Positions 22,863 to 34,643 of a stretch of DNA of 64,000 bases are shown here, in pieces. Numbering within the stretch: the stretch's first letter is position 1; every line of letters begins with the position of its first letter. The stretch spans positions 54,640,646 to 54,704,645 of the forward strand of contig OY804582.1 of assembly GCA_963680875.1 (NCBI GenBank). Direction: 5' to 3'. The translations under genes were made by a program, and so were the position numbers. Source of the stretch: Bathymodiolus brooksi (taxonomy: Eukaryota > Mollusca > Bivalvia > Mytilida > Modiolidae). The notes beneath the pieces are model-generated. The model was not told the DNA's origin. It searched no databases and saw only the letters and a list, made by a program, of their open reading frames with translations.

Positions 22863-24219
22863 AACCATCCATCAAGTTACCAAATTTTTATACGGAAGTG
22901 CACAGTATTGTTGCTATCAAACTTTTTCAGATCTAGAATTTGCAATATTTTATAATCAATATGCAAAAACAATATGCATGCGTACGAACAGTGTGTGAAA
23001 CATCAATAAACTCGTCATTTATGAAATACGTTTTTCTTTGTTGACATTTTAATAGATTCTTGTCCAATGTTGATAAAAAATTTAATATCATAGATATGGT
23101 CATTTTTTTTATATTTTCAGCAGAACAAAAATGTATACATACATAAATTAATATTATTTCCGTCTTATGCAAATTACTATAGCTATATAGATATTTGATA
23201 GGTCGTGACTATCGCAGCTTACACTGAACAAAACATCCCTGTCCTATTCCTCACTTAGGAAATCCTCAAAATTTAACGAGAGTTACTTCGCATTGAACAG
23301 AGTGAATGAATCTTGTATTTTTGACGAATAATCAAGAAGCGGCACGAAAATATTATTTGGTAAAAACAAACATGACCAATATATTTTATGAATGTATTGT
23401 ATGACTTTCCACAATTATTGACATGGAGAAACGGATTATATTAATTTACACCCCCAAAAAAATCTTGATATTGATCACGTGATCAACCATTTAAGGTTGC
23501 AATTTAATGTGATTGAAATTTCTGAAAGGGGTAAGAAAATATCATTATTTTTACAGATTTTAATTATAAAATATGTCTTTATATGCACAATATTAGTGCA
23601 GTTTCATAAAATATAAAGTTTATGTGTATAAGGCTTAAAAACTGTGATAAAGGCCATCAACATTACTTATACCAGCAGATGTAAGAACTAGAGGAAACAC
23701 CATCTACACAAGATCAGATAAAACTATGGATATTTCATAACTGTGAAGAGAAGTCCATGGTAGCTTATTTCGTAGTGTGGATTAAATTTGCACATAGAAC
23801 CCTAAATAGAATATTATAGCAAGATTCTTCTCAAAATTTACACTTTTGATTGGAATCACACTGTACGCGAATGATCATCTCTTAACTTAATCCTTTTAAT
23901 CCTTATATTCTTGTGTGGAAAGGAAATCTGGGAGGTCTGGAATTGTTGGTGTATTGTTCTCTTCAGAACTTTAAGATTTTATTTCCTGTACATTTTTTAT
24001 TATTTTTATTTTATAGGGAATGCTATATGCTTTATTAACATTATCTTACAGCAAGGAACCAATAAATACAGGACGTTCCTTTAGATTATCCTCTTCAAAG
24101 TTGGTTTGTTTGGTTTTTTTGGTGGGGTGTGGGGGGTTGCTCCAAGATGACCACCACAAATGGCAATTTATAAATAATAGCTAGTGAGAAACTCATAGAA
24201 TCCAACAAGCTGTACATAT
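22863..24219. other. Intergenic stretch upstream of gene C, nothing recognised
   Basis: AT-rich DNA with no supported gene. Sequence from about 23800 onward resembles the region 34030-34300 upstream of gene D, so the C/D duplication probably includes it. Confidence 0.45.
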
Positions 24220-24456
24220 ATGCTCATTGGAGAATAAATCGATTAATTATTATTATGTGATCATGTGGGCCTCTGGTATCATAATATTTCGTGCATGCTT
24301 TTGTAAAGTGATTTGAATGTCAAAACCCACTTGCAAGATAAGAATAACAGACCGAACGTTGTAAATCTGATTCGTTGTTCTATTTTCGAAGATAATATTA
24401 TATAATGTGTGTGTTTGTGTCATCTGGAACAGAATTCAATTCACGATTGCATTAAA
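24220..24456 (+). promoter_or_regulatory. Gene C promoter-proximal block
   Basis: Nearly identical to 34400-34643 upstream of gene D. Contains 'gggcctctggtatcataata', AGATAAGA at 24336-24343 and TATATAA at 24399-24405, 58 bp upstream of the ATG. The transcription start is probably 25-30 bp after the TATA element. Confidence 0.65.
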
Positions 24457-26649
24457 ATGCAGTTCATTTTGTTGTTCTTGTTGTGTTCTGGACTCATTGG
24501 TGTTTCAGATGGTACTGATTCAAAGCGTCTATTACTGAATGATCCTAGCATATTTCAGGATCGTTTAAATCGGATGGAAAGCATGTGGGTGATACTAAAT
24601 AATACCGTTAACCAACAGGCCGTGACAATACAACAGCAGGATTCGAAAATGCAACAGCAGGAACGTTTAATTCAACAACAGGCGGCTGAAATAAAGCAGC
24701 TACAGTCATTTACAAGCTCGTCTAAAGGTAACAAATTAAATTATTCATACACCATTATTAGGAAGACTAATGTCTGAAATTAACACGGAAACTATTAGAT
24801 TAAATATGCCGTTGTCATTCCAATTAATAGGATTGCCGTCAATGTTTGTTTTAATCTGATTTATGGCGTTTCTTGTATAATTCATTTCTTTAACACTTTC
24901 TACTAAATTTGTGGTTTTTTGAGCCTACCTGGCCATTTTATCTTAAGTTTAACCTTTCGAAGACCATACATTTTCTGAAACGTCCATGATTCCTCTACGT
25001 TCTGTCAAAATATCAGGCCATGTTTAAAGTGTTGCAGTGAAATGCCAGACTATGGAAAATACCCACTCTAAAAATAGCTCCGTCATCCCCCAAAAATTCC
25101 CTAATTATAGGTCATGCATCAAATCCTCCATATCCATATTAAAATACAACTAAATCAATCAAATTTGGGCTCAAAATAATCCTTATACATTTAACTTCAA
25201 TTATCAATTTAATTATTTCCATTCCATTCAGTATTTGTCACAATACAACAAAGTGAAAGGAACTTTTTTTTAAAAGGGACTACTTTTCGCTGATTGGTTG
25301 AATTACTGGTTTTACACCATAATAGACGATTTCCCAATTTCCGACTTGATTCTAAAATTATACCCTTTTTGCATATTTTTTTTTTGTAGTAGTAGTAGTA
25401 GTTGCTTCCCTTTAAGCCAGACAAAGGAATGTTCAAACAAAATAGCATATTTTATCATACTCTATCAAATTTAAATATTGTAAAGACTAGTGATTTATTT
25501 TATTTCCTAACAAATTGACCTCTGTTATTTTACAAGGTTCAAATATCTATAAATCATAGGTAAATTATACTCAAATTGTTTGTCCTTTCCGTTGCTCTTG
25601 TATGGAACGGGAACCATGTTGTCCTTTGTAAGGGAAATAACTCAAATAAGAAAATGTCATGAGCGGATACTTTTAGAATCTATTCGAGTGAGTGAGTGAT
25701 TATTGTATAACACCGCCAATTCAGCAATTTTTCAGCTATATCATGGCGAGAATAAGATAATTTTCAATGAGATGATGATGAGGTCCGATTTGTACCAGAC
25801 CAATTTTAAAGTCTTTGGTTTGCCTCGACCGGGGCTCGAACCCACGATCTACTGCACTAGAGGCGAGCACGTTAACCATTACCCCACAGATGCGGTATAG
25901 AATCTAGTTGAAAACTGGCAAATGGTTTGCAAAGATTTTTCACTGATATAAAAAAATGTTTTAAATTACTATGGTATAGTTGTGAAGTGACTACTAAATG
26001 TTTCATTTAATGAAAGACTTGTAACAAGAGACGGACAGACGGACGGACGGGATTACGAAATCACTTCATATCTAATTAATTACTAGTATAATTTACGTAG
26101 AGATATAGATGAAACAAACATTTAAGTGGATAATACGGCCACAGTTAAAATAACAAAGACTGGATCTGATAAGACGAACATACCGCCAGTAATCGTTTGG
26201 GCAAGCCTGTGCCTCACTGGTACCAATGAATGCTAAAAACCTCCACGTCACCTTAGTAGAGAGTTAAAGAAGGTCATAAACCCCGATACGAAGCACATAT
26301 TTACAACCTACTCCCTTGTTTTTTCAAAGGAGTCCAACCTGAGTTCCAAACTGGTACCAGTTCAGGAACTGGCCTCTCCGGTAAACATGAGAATGCCAAT
26401 TGACTAAATTATATATACACCTTACCTACTTGTGGTACCACAAGAAAGTATACCAAAATATGAGCTCACGTACAATTGTAGGATTATGACCAACAGTCGT
26501 CTTGTCAGATCCCGCCTCTATTGAACTGTTACAAATTTTTATTAAAGTAAGTACATTTATAAAATACAGATGCATATTAAAACAAATCAAACTTTATAAG
26601 TAATTAAACAGTGCTTAGTTACAGTTTCTGAATCTCCCACATAAACTCG

Positions 26650-26686
<37 letters not shown>

Positions 26687-29600
26687 CTTATATCACGGAA
26701 ACTATTCACAAAAATACCGTACACTGTCCCGAAGAGCTACACATGTACTACGGGTAAAGTCCAGTTGTATATCAAGTCTGTACACTTCACATCTGATATC
26801 TCAATTGCAGCTCCAGGCAAGTAATAGTACAAATCCTGAAAAATATTAAAAAAACAGCAGCAAAATCTTTCTATCTAGGAATTTAGGGAGAGGGGGGTGG
26901 GTTCAAACACGTGTGATGTCTGGCGGCTGGCATAAAACTCAATCGTAACTACTCGGCCATTCTCGCTACCCTGCAAATAACCTCGTATGCATTAGGCGTA
27001 TAAATCGCACTACTTTTCACATGTCAGTTACATGAAAGTTTGATAAAGTTATATTTTAAACAATTTTCTATATTTCAATTAAAGTTTTAATTAGTTTTGC
27101 ATGATTAGATTTTACTTAGTATGTCTTCCATATTGGATTTTCGTGGACTATATTTTTGTGCGGCTTAACTTAACTTAACTTCCGGCAAACAATTTAAGAA
27201 GAATTTCTACTATTTACGTACGAGGTTATTTGCAGGGTAGCGAGAATGGCCGAGTAGTTACGATTGGCATAAAACTGATACAACGGAAGTTGTGACGTAC
27301 ACACATAAAAAGGTTACAGTGCGACGGAACTGCTTGGACTTTTTTCCGGGTTATGTCGCTTTCATTAAACCTGTTTATCCTAAGTGATAAACATTATTAT
27401 ATTATAATTTATATTTGTACTAATTATCATCTTTTCTTATTTTAAACAGGTTCTGGATCAACATACGTGATCTGGGGAAGGAAACAATGTCCGCCCAATA
27501 ATTATACAGAACAAGTTTATTCAGGTATTGTATATTATTGTAAATACTTTAAATAAAGATAGATATGATTCAAAATTGATATGACTGATAATTATTGATG
27601 GTTGGATTAGTTTGTAGTGTTTTTAACGCCACTTTCAACAATATTTCAGTTATATTGTGGCGGTCAGATTTATTGGTGGAGGAAACCAGAGTACCCGGAG
27701 AAAACCACCAACCTGTCACAAGTCATTGACAAACTTTATCACATAATGATGCATCGAATACACCTCGCCATGAACGGGGATTAGAACTCACAATTTTAGT
27801 GGTGATAGGAGTGAGTGAGCGAGTGATTGTTGTTTAACGCCAATTCAGGAATTTTTCAGCTATATTATGGCGAGAGCAAGTTAATTTTCAATGAGTTGAT
27901 GATGAAGTCTATTTGAACTAGACCAACATTCTGAGTTGGATTTTTATTGCTAGCTCACTGATTGCTATGTCACTGAAACAACAGCCCGAGGGTAAGCATG
28001 TCGCTCCACTCGGAAGCATTATTCCGATTTCTCCTTAATGCTGCGTGCTTAGCGGAGAAGTGACAAATACCAATTTCATAGTCTTTGGTTTGACCCGACC
28101 GGGGCTCGAACCCAGGATCTACCATTACGCCACCGATGCGGTTAGTGGTGATAGGCATTGATTGCACAGGTAGTTGTAAATCCAACTACCATACGATCAC
28201 GACTACGACGACCCCCTGATAATTCATAGTGAAAGTAAAGTCTACTATTTACTCTTGAATGGGTCGAAATTTAGACCGGATGCGTTTAGCATAATATTCA
28301 AGGTTATCCGTAACGTGTGTGACTTTGCACATTTTTTTGCCGAATATCAAGGCCAAAATTCAATAGAATTCGTTCAATGATATTTTCTCTGAAACCATTT
28401 GCCAGATTAAACAAAAAGTGGCTTGAATGTTCCCCTGCCAAATTTTATCTGGCGGTCCTGTGCCAAATCAAAGATGGTCGCTGTTACTAAAAATATGAAT
28501 TATTTGAAATAAGCGAAAGTTTTCCATTTTTACTGCAATTGGATGAAATTTGAATTACTAGTATATGTTCTTGGATGTTTGTATATCGATAGACAGATGT
28601 TCGGCTGAAAGTTTGTATTTCGATAGACAGATGTTCGATTGGATGTTTATATATCGATAGACAGATGTTCGATTGAATGTTTGTATTTCAATAGAGAGAT
28701 GTTCGATTGAATGTTTGTATATCGATAGACATATGTTCGATCGAATGTTTGTATATCGATAGACAGATTTCGGTTGAATGTTTGTATATCGATAGACATA
28801 TATTCGGTCGAATGTTTGTATATCGATAGACAGATGGTCGGTTGAATGTATGCATATCGATAGAAATATGTTCGATCGAATGTTTGTTTATCGATAGACA
28901 GATTTCGGTTGAATGTTTGTATATCGATAGACATATATTCGGTCGAATGTTTGTATATCGATAGACAGATGATCGGTTGAATGTTTGTATATCGATAGAC
29001 ATATGTTCGATTGAATGTGTGTATATCGATAGACAGATGTTTGATTAGATGTTTGTATATCGATAGACATATGTTCAGTTAGATGTTTGTATATCGATAG
29101 ACAGATGTTCGGTTGAATGTTTGTATATCGGTAGACAGATTTCGGTTGAATGTTTGTATATCGATAGACATATATTCGGTTGAATGTTTGTATATCGATA
29201 GACAGATTTTCAGTTGGATGTTTATATATCGATAGACAGATGTTCGATTGAATGTTTGTATATTGATAGACAGATGTTCGATCGAATGTTTGCATATCGA
29301 TAAATAGATATTCGATCGAATGTTTGTATATCAATAGACATATATTCGGTCGAATGTTTGTATATCGATAGACAGATGGTCGGTTGAATGTTTGTATATC
29401 GATAGAAATATGTTCGATCGAATGTTTGTTTATCGATATACAGATTTTGGTCGAATGTTTGCATATCGATAGACAGATGGTCGGTTGAATGTTTGTATAT
29501 CGATAGACAGATGTTTGATTGGATGTTTGTATATCGATAGACATATGTTCAGTTAGATGTTTGTATATCGATAGACAGATGTTCGGTTGAATGTTTGTAT

Positions 29601-31168
29601 ATCGGTAGACAGATTTCGGTTGAATGTTTGTATATCGATAGACATATATTCGGTTGAATGTTTGTATATCGATAGACATATATTCGGTTGAATGTTTGTA
29701 TATCGATATACAAATTTTCAGCTGGATGTTTATATATCGATAGACAGATGTTCGATTGAATGTTTGTATATCGATAGACAGATGGTCGATCGAATGTTTC
29801 TATATCGATAGAGAGATGTTCGGTCGAATGTTTGTATATCGATAGACAGATATTCAGTCGAATGTTTGTATATCGATAGACAGATTTTGGGTTGAATGTT
29901 TGTATATCGATAGATATATATTTGGTCGAATGCTTGTATATCGATAGACAGATGGTCGGTTAAATGTTTGTATATCGATAGACAGATGTTCTGTTGGATG
30001 CTTGTATATCGATAGACAGATGATCTATTGAATGTTTGTATATCCATAGACAGATGCTCAATTTAAGATTGTCTATAGATGGATATATATTTGATATGAT
30101 AGTTGTATATCGAAAGATATATCGATATTTGCTTTGAGGCGTGTTATTGATAGACAGATCATTGAGGTTTGTATATCGATAAACAGATATTTTATTTTGG
30201 ATGAGCCTAGCGTATCGATATGCATATATATCGTTCATGTCAACAGGGATTTCAATAAGTCATCCATGCATTGCCTCTCAAAATCATCTCCGTACTTACT
30301 GTCTTAATTTATTCTAAATATATTACACTAACAATACGAAACCAATGACACATTCCGGTTGATCTTTAGCGGCGCATTGCTTTAACATAAAGACGTATTT
30401 AAAACACAACATTAAATGACAGGCTAAGCACGTCCAACATTTTAGTGTTGATGCCAAATTGATTAATGTTTGTAATGCCTCTATTTAGGCGCACCTTAAA
30501 TTGGCAAATAAAAGATATGTTTTGTTTTGCTATCTTAATGGATATGATAAATAACTGATGAGTATATACCGGTTGATAAGTATATGTTATCTGGATGTGA
30601 ATTTGTTGATACCCAAAATATCATCCTGCCAAGCCAGAATATGAAGTTGATGAGTATATACAGGTTGATCAGGGAGATTAATTAATCGTTTATCATCTCA
30701 GGTTTTGCAGGGGGTGGTATGTATAGCCAATCAGGTGCTGCAGCAGAATATGTTTGTCTCCCACCCGATCCGGACTTTGGGAAGACCAGTGCTTTAGATT
30801 CAGGACTAATGTATGGTGCAGAATACCAGGGTAGTACAAATGAATGGGGTTCTAACTCCATCAATGAAGATGTACCATGTGCTGTATGTAGAATCGCCAT
30901 GGCGACTACCAGCATTATGATTCCAGGGAAAAACACCTGCTACTCTGGTTGGACTAGGGAATACTATGGATATTTGGCATCTGGTTCTTATGATCACACT
31001 GCCGCTTCCTCGTATGTTTGTGTAGATATCCATCCACAATACCTAAATGCTGGAGTAGGCAATCATAATGGGAAATTGTTTTACCCTGTAGTTGCCAAAT
31101 GTGGGTCATTACAGTGTCCACCATATATAAACAATTATCCACTTACTTGTGTTGTCTGTTCTAAATAA
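24457..31168 (+). CDS. Gene C: secreted short-chain collagen C4-like protein, three exons
   Basis: Exons 24457-24727, 27450-27524 and 30702-31168; 270 codons. The start is at the signal peptide Met ([12 protein letters not shown]). An in-frame ATG at 24409 would add 16 polar residues in front and lies just after the TATA element, so it is less likely. Exon 1 has [20 protein letters not shown] and three QQQ heptads ending EIKQLQ. Exon 2 is the invariant 25-codon block. Exon 3 has [63 protein letters not shown] and LTCVVCSK. Splice sites are AAAG|gtaaca, aaacag|GT, TCAG|gtattg and tctcag|GT, all phase 1. The product is predicted to be secreted, disulphide-rich and oligomeric; target unknown. 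Intron 2 holds a nested SINE pair and a 34-bp tandem array. The stop codon overlaps AATAAA. Confidence 0.9.
25686..25896 (-). mobile_element. SINE family 1, internally deleted, in intron 1 of gene C
   Basis: Has the (GAGT)n tail, the 'cagctatatcatggcgagaa' domain, then 'aagtctttggtttgcctcga' and the head (ggctcgaacccacgatctac ... cagatgcggt). The central 'gctaagcacgcagc' section is missing. Confidence 0.8.
26653..26680. repeat. Poly-T run (28 T)
   Basis: An uninterrupted homopolymer in intron 1 of gene C. Length may be unreliable. Confidence 0.9.
26940..27266. mobile_element. Mutator-like MITE: 48-bp perfect terminal inverted repeats, 10-bp target duplication
   Basis: Termini 26940-26987 and 27219-27266 are exact reverse complements (outer 'caatcgtaactactcggcca'). 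Both ends are flanked by 'gcataaaact' (26930-26939 and 27267-27276). Long terminal repeats with a 9-11 bp duplication are typical of Mutator-like elements. The 231-bp interior has no coding capacity. It lies in intron 1 of gene C. Confidence 0.85.
27612..28215 (-). mobile_element. SINE family 2 interrupted by a SINE family 1 copy
   Basis: The family 2 copy runs 27612-27809 and resumes at 28142-28215 (ending catacgatcacgactacgac). It is split by a complete family 1 copy. The flank after it (ataattcatagtgaaagtaa) matches that behind the family 2 copy at 36905-37165 in gene D, so both descend from one insertion. Confidence 0.85.
27810..28141 (-). mobile_element. SINE family 1 nested in SINE family 2, 14-bp target duplication
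   Basis: Tail (GAGT)n first, head ending 'caccgatgcgg' last. Flanked by 'ttagtggtgatagg' at 27796-27809 and 28142-28155. The gene D counterpart lacks it. Confidence 0.9.
28571..30056. repeat. Tandem array, 34-bp unit, about 44 copies, in intron 2 of gene C
   Basis: The unit reads 'tttgtatatcgatagacaga' 'tgttcggttgaatg', with single-base variants and a 33-bp form. The ATCGAT core is nearly invariant. Repetitive frames with [12 protein letters not shown] words on the minus strand arise from the repeat and are not genes. A homologous array is in intron 2 of gene D. Confidence 0.95.
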
Positions 31169-31235
31169 AAATAACTGTTAAGCAATTTATGTTTGCAGAT
31201 TGTATATTTCTAAGTGTGATACAAAAACGTCCGAA

Positions 31236-31594
31236 CCGAATCGGTGTTGTGATGATAAGTGTGCTTGTCCGAGTGCTGTAGATCGTGAGTTCGAGCCCCG
31301 TTGGGGTCAAACCAAAGACTATAAAAGTGGTCTTTGTTGCTTCTCCGCTAGGCACGCAGCATTAAGGAGAAAGACTGGTTGGTTCGGAATCAGGATAATG
31401 TGTCCGAGTGGGGCTACATGTCTATCCGCGGAATGTTGTTTCAGTAAGCTAGCACTATAAAATTCCAACTAAGCGTGATGTTCTAGTACCAGGCAGATTG
31501 CATCATCATCTCATAGAAAATTAACTTCTTCTCGCCATGATATAGCTGAATAATTGCTGAGTTGGCGTTAGACAACAATCACCCACTCACTCAA
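31236..31594 (+). mobile_element. SINE family 1 behind exon 3 of gene C
   Basis: Complete head-to-tail copy (gagttcgagccccgttgggg ... ggcgttagacaacaatcacc). It starts about 68 bp after the stop codon, at the same place as the copies behind genes D and E, preceded in all three by 'gatacaaaaacgtccgaacc'. Confidence 0.9.
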
Positions 31595-32407
31595 AATACA
31601 TGACCGAATTCATATCATAATGGATCTCTGCATGTTGCTTATTTGTTTTGACCACTAATAAGTCTAGTTATATCAATAAGGGAGGTTTTAGATACTGTTG
31701 AGCAAGTTTATACCAATTTATGAAACCAGTTCTATATGACTAGAACAGCGCCAAGTTACGAGTCACTCAGTGAAAGCATTCAAGGCTTCTGTCTCCTTTA
31801 TTATCATGTTCCGTTGCAAGGCAATGTTTTCTTACCTCCCATCCTACGATCGTCACATCCCTTGTGACAATCAAAATGTTATGTCCGTACATCTTGATGG
31901 AAAATGCAACCTTAATGATTAATTGCTTGTAAGCCTTTTCTTATCATAAATAAAGATGAAATACTGCCTAAGTAACAAATAATTTACGGGGAAAAAACTG
32001 AATAATACAGGATTTAGTGTCGATGACGGGAAACAAATACGATGTTAGACAATGCTGGCTGGCGTCACTATGTCACTTTTTCTTGATGACACAGTCAAGG
32101 AATAATTTGATTCAAATTTCCTCAAAAAAACTGCTAATATTTTTGGACATTCCCTCAAGCATTGCACACTTTATTTTATGATTGTTTGTTGGTTGTTTAA
32201 CATCCAGTGACAAATATGTCATGCGTGTTCAGGACAAGAGCAAAATCAACAATGTATAAATAAACAAGTCATTTTGCAGTAAGAAAATAGACGAATGTGT
32301 CTTTTACAATCCAAAATTACAAGAGCTCTTGAAAGTCGTACATTTTGTTTGTACGTGTTTTATTTGTATTCACGTGTATATTAGTAACACGCGTGGTTAC
32401 GGTTCAA
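31595..32407. other. Intergenic stretch, nothing recognised
   Basis: AT-rich DNA between the SINE behind gene C and the next SINE. No supported coding region. Confidence 0.4.
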
Positions 32408-32414
32408 ATATAGG

Positions 32415-32662
32415 GGCTATGGTGTTTAATGCCACTTTCAACAATATTTCAGTTATATCGTGGCGGTCAGTTTTATTGGTGGTGGAAACCGGAGAAAACC
32501 ATTGACGTGTCGTAAGTTACTGTCAACCTTGATCACATAATGTTGTATCTAGTACACCTCGCCATGAGCGATATTCGAATTCATAATGTACGTGGTGATA
32601 TGCACTGATATGATAGGTAGTTGTAATTCCAACTACAATACAATCACGACCATGACGGCACC
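32415..32662 (-). mobile_element. SINE family 2 with small internal deletion
   Basis: Tail domain (ggtgtttaatgccactttca), 'ttggtggtggaaaccggaga', body, and the diverged head end (atcacgaccatgacggcacc). The 'gtacccgg' part of the central domain is deleted. Confidence 0.8.
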
Positions 32663-32999
32663 GGTTCAAATATATCATTGAACAAGGAAGACGAAGACAA
32701 ATAAATACAGCCGATAATTACTTTCGGTATTGAAACATTTATTAGCAATAGACCATGACATAATTATCTTTTTTTTTATCTGGTATGTAATAGTCGTGAT
32801 GATGGAACCTTAGAAAATTTAAAATTTGCTTTCAAAGTAGGAAATTGTTAAGATATCATGTTATCATGGAATTCTGTATTTAGAAGATGTTATTTGTTCC
32901 ATGCCGTTATTCTCAACAAAAGAACAATCAAGTATGAAAATGACGAAGAACTGTAGGTGTCAGGACATACAAGAGATGTGTTATCACAAACCAGGATTA

Positions 33000-33210
33000 T
33001 TAAAGCATCTAAGAAGAGTTTGAAGATACCAAAAGGGTAATCAGAATCCGTATATCGAAGAAGAACAGACAACACATTGGTCAAAAGAAAAAGTACAAAA
33101 GGACAAATAACGATCTAGAAAACACCACACAGAAAACTAAAGATCGAGTAACACGAACCCCACTAAAAATCCAGGATGAACTCTGGTGCTCCGGAAGGGT
33201 AGGCTGCAGT
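33000..33210 (-). repeat. Penelope-like element 3' terminal fragment
   Basis: Complement of the non-coding end also seen at 48485-48769: 'gaagagtttgaagataccaa' through 'cgagtaacacgaaccccact' to 'ctggtgctccggaagggta'. No coding part attached. Confidence 0.6.
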
Positions 33211-33412
33211 TACTGTTCTTTTTTATTTGTGTTTCCGGATCATCCTTTTGTAACTATCTTCTGGTTTGTGTATGTTAATCTTAGCTACACTTAAATTGAG
33301 CGTAAAAATAATACATTGATGTAAAATTAGTTACAACGTCATAGTTGACTATCGATCTTCATTTACATATGCACTGATATATTAACATAATGTACAAACT
33401 ATATATATAATA

Positions 33413-33544
33413 TCGTTCGTTCGTTCGTTCGTTCGTGCGTGCGTGCGTGCGTGCGTGCGTGAGTGAGTGAGTGAGTGAGTGAGTGAGTGAGTGAGTGAGT
33501 GAGTGAGTGAGTGTTGTTTAGCGCCACCTCAGCAATTTTTCAGC
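33413..33544. repeat. Compound microsatellite grown from a SINE tail
   Basis: (GTTC)n, (GTGC)n and (GTGA)n in succession, then 'gttgtttagcgccacctcag' and 'aatttttcagc', the complement of the SINE family 1 3' end. The (ACTC)n SINE tail appears to have expanded and diversified. Confidence 0.8.
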
Positions 33545-34399
33545 ATGTATATATATAGTCTCCTTCTGCTACCAGTGGATTAAATGTACGATAGTTCTAC
33601 TCTGGAGATATTTACATTTGAAAAAAAATTAATTTAATTATCGAGAGTGGAGAAATATTGTAATTCACTAGTACTGTAGTAGCAGAAGGAAAATATGTTT
33701 CTCCTATGACCAAAACGTCAAAAATATGCTTAAGCTATTAAATTAAGTCATTAATGAGTGTCGATAGAAAATTGATGGGAATGAAAATTCTTGCTGAATT
33801 ATCATTAGAAATATTACGAAAAAAAATAATTCAACTAGTTAAACACGCTTAGAATAGTAGAAATTATATTATGGTGTTGTCCTCTTCGATATTTTACTTT
33901 ATTTGTTTTTGTTTTTCTTTTGTTTTTTTGTTTTTTTTTGTTTTTTATGCTTTGAGTGGAGGAGGGGTGCACGGAATTCCACTGATAGGTTATAGCGAAG
34001 CACAGATTATGGTTTGACATTTATCATAAATAGATTATTATAACAAGATTTCTACTCATAATTGACACTACTGATAGGAATCTTTTAATCTTTTTAATCC
34101 TTATATTCTTGTGTAAAAAGAAAATATGGAAAATCTGGAATTGTTCGTGTAGTGTCCTCTTCAGAACTTTAAAAAAAAAATTCCTGTAAGATATTTTAAT
34201 TTTATTTTATATGCTTTATTAACATTATCTTAAAGCAGGGAACCAATAAATACAGAACATTCCTTCAGATTGTCCTCTTCAAAGTTTTTTTTCATTTTTT
34301 TTTTTTTTTTTTTTGAGCGGGGGGTGGGGGGTGATCCAAAATGACCACCACAACTGGCAATTTATAAAGAATAAGAAACTCATTGAATCCAACCAGCTG

Positions 34400-34643
34400 T
34401 ACATATATGCTCATTGGAGAATAAATCGATTAATTATTATTATGTGATCATGTGGGCCTCTGGTATCATAATATTTCGTGCATGCTTTTGTAAAGTGATT
34501 TGAATGTCAAAACCCACTTACAAGATAAGAATTACAGACCGAACGTTGTAAATCTGATTCGTTGTTCTATTTTCGAAGATAATATTATATAATGTGTCTG
34601 TTTGTGTTATCTGGAACAAAATTCAATTCACGATTGCAATAAA
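34400..34643 (+). promoter_or_regulatory. Gene D promoter-proximal block
   Basis: Closely matches the gene C block: AGATAAGA at 34523-34530 and TATATAA at 34586-34592, 58 bp before the start codon. Confidence 0.65.

Noticed and set aside
24409..24456. Upstream in-frame ATG extending gene C by 16 residues
   Set aside because: It would place polar residues before the signal peptide and lies only a few bases after the TATA-like element. A comparable upstream frame exists in D, but A, B and E start at the signal peptide.
28647..30238. Minus-strand frames with [14 protein letters not shown] repeats, also at 40831-41532
   Set aside because: Read-through of the 34-bp array; the period shifts frame each unit, so all frames give the same words.
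30682..31142. Minus-strand frames opposite exon 3 of gene C (similar ones opposite D and E)
   Set aside because: Shadows of the coding strand; conservation follows the plus-strand protein.
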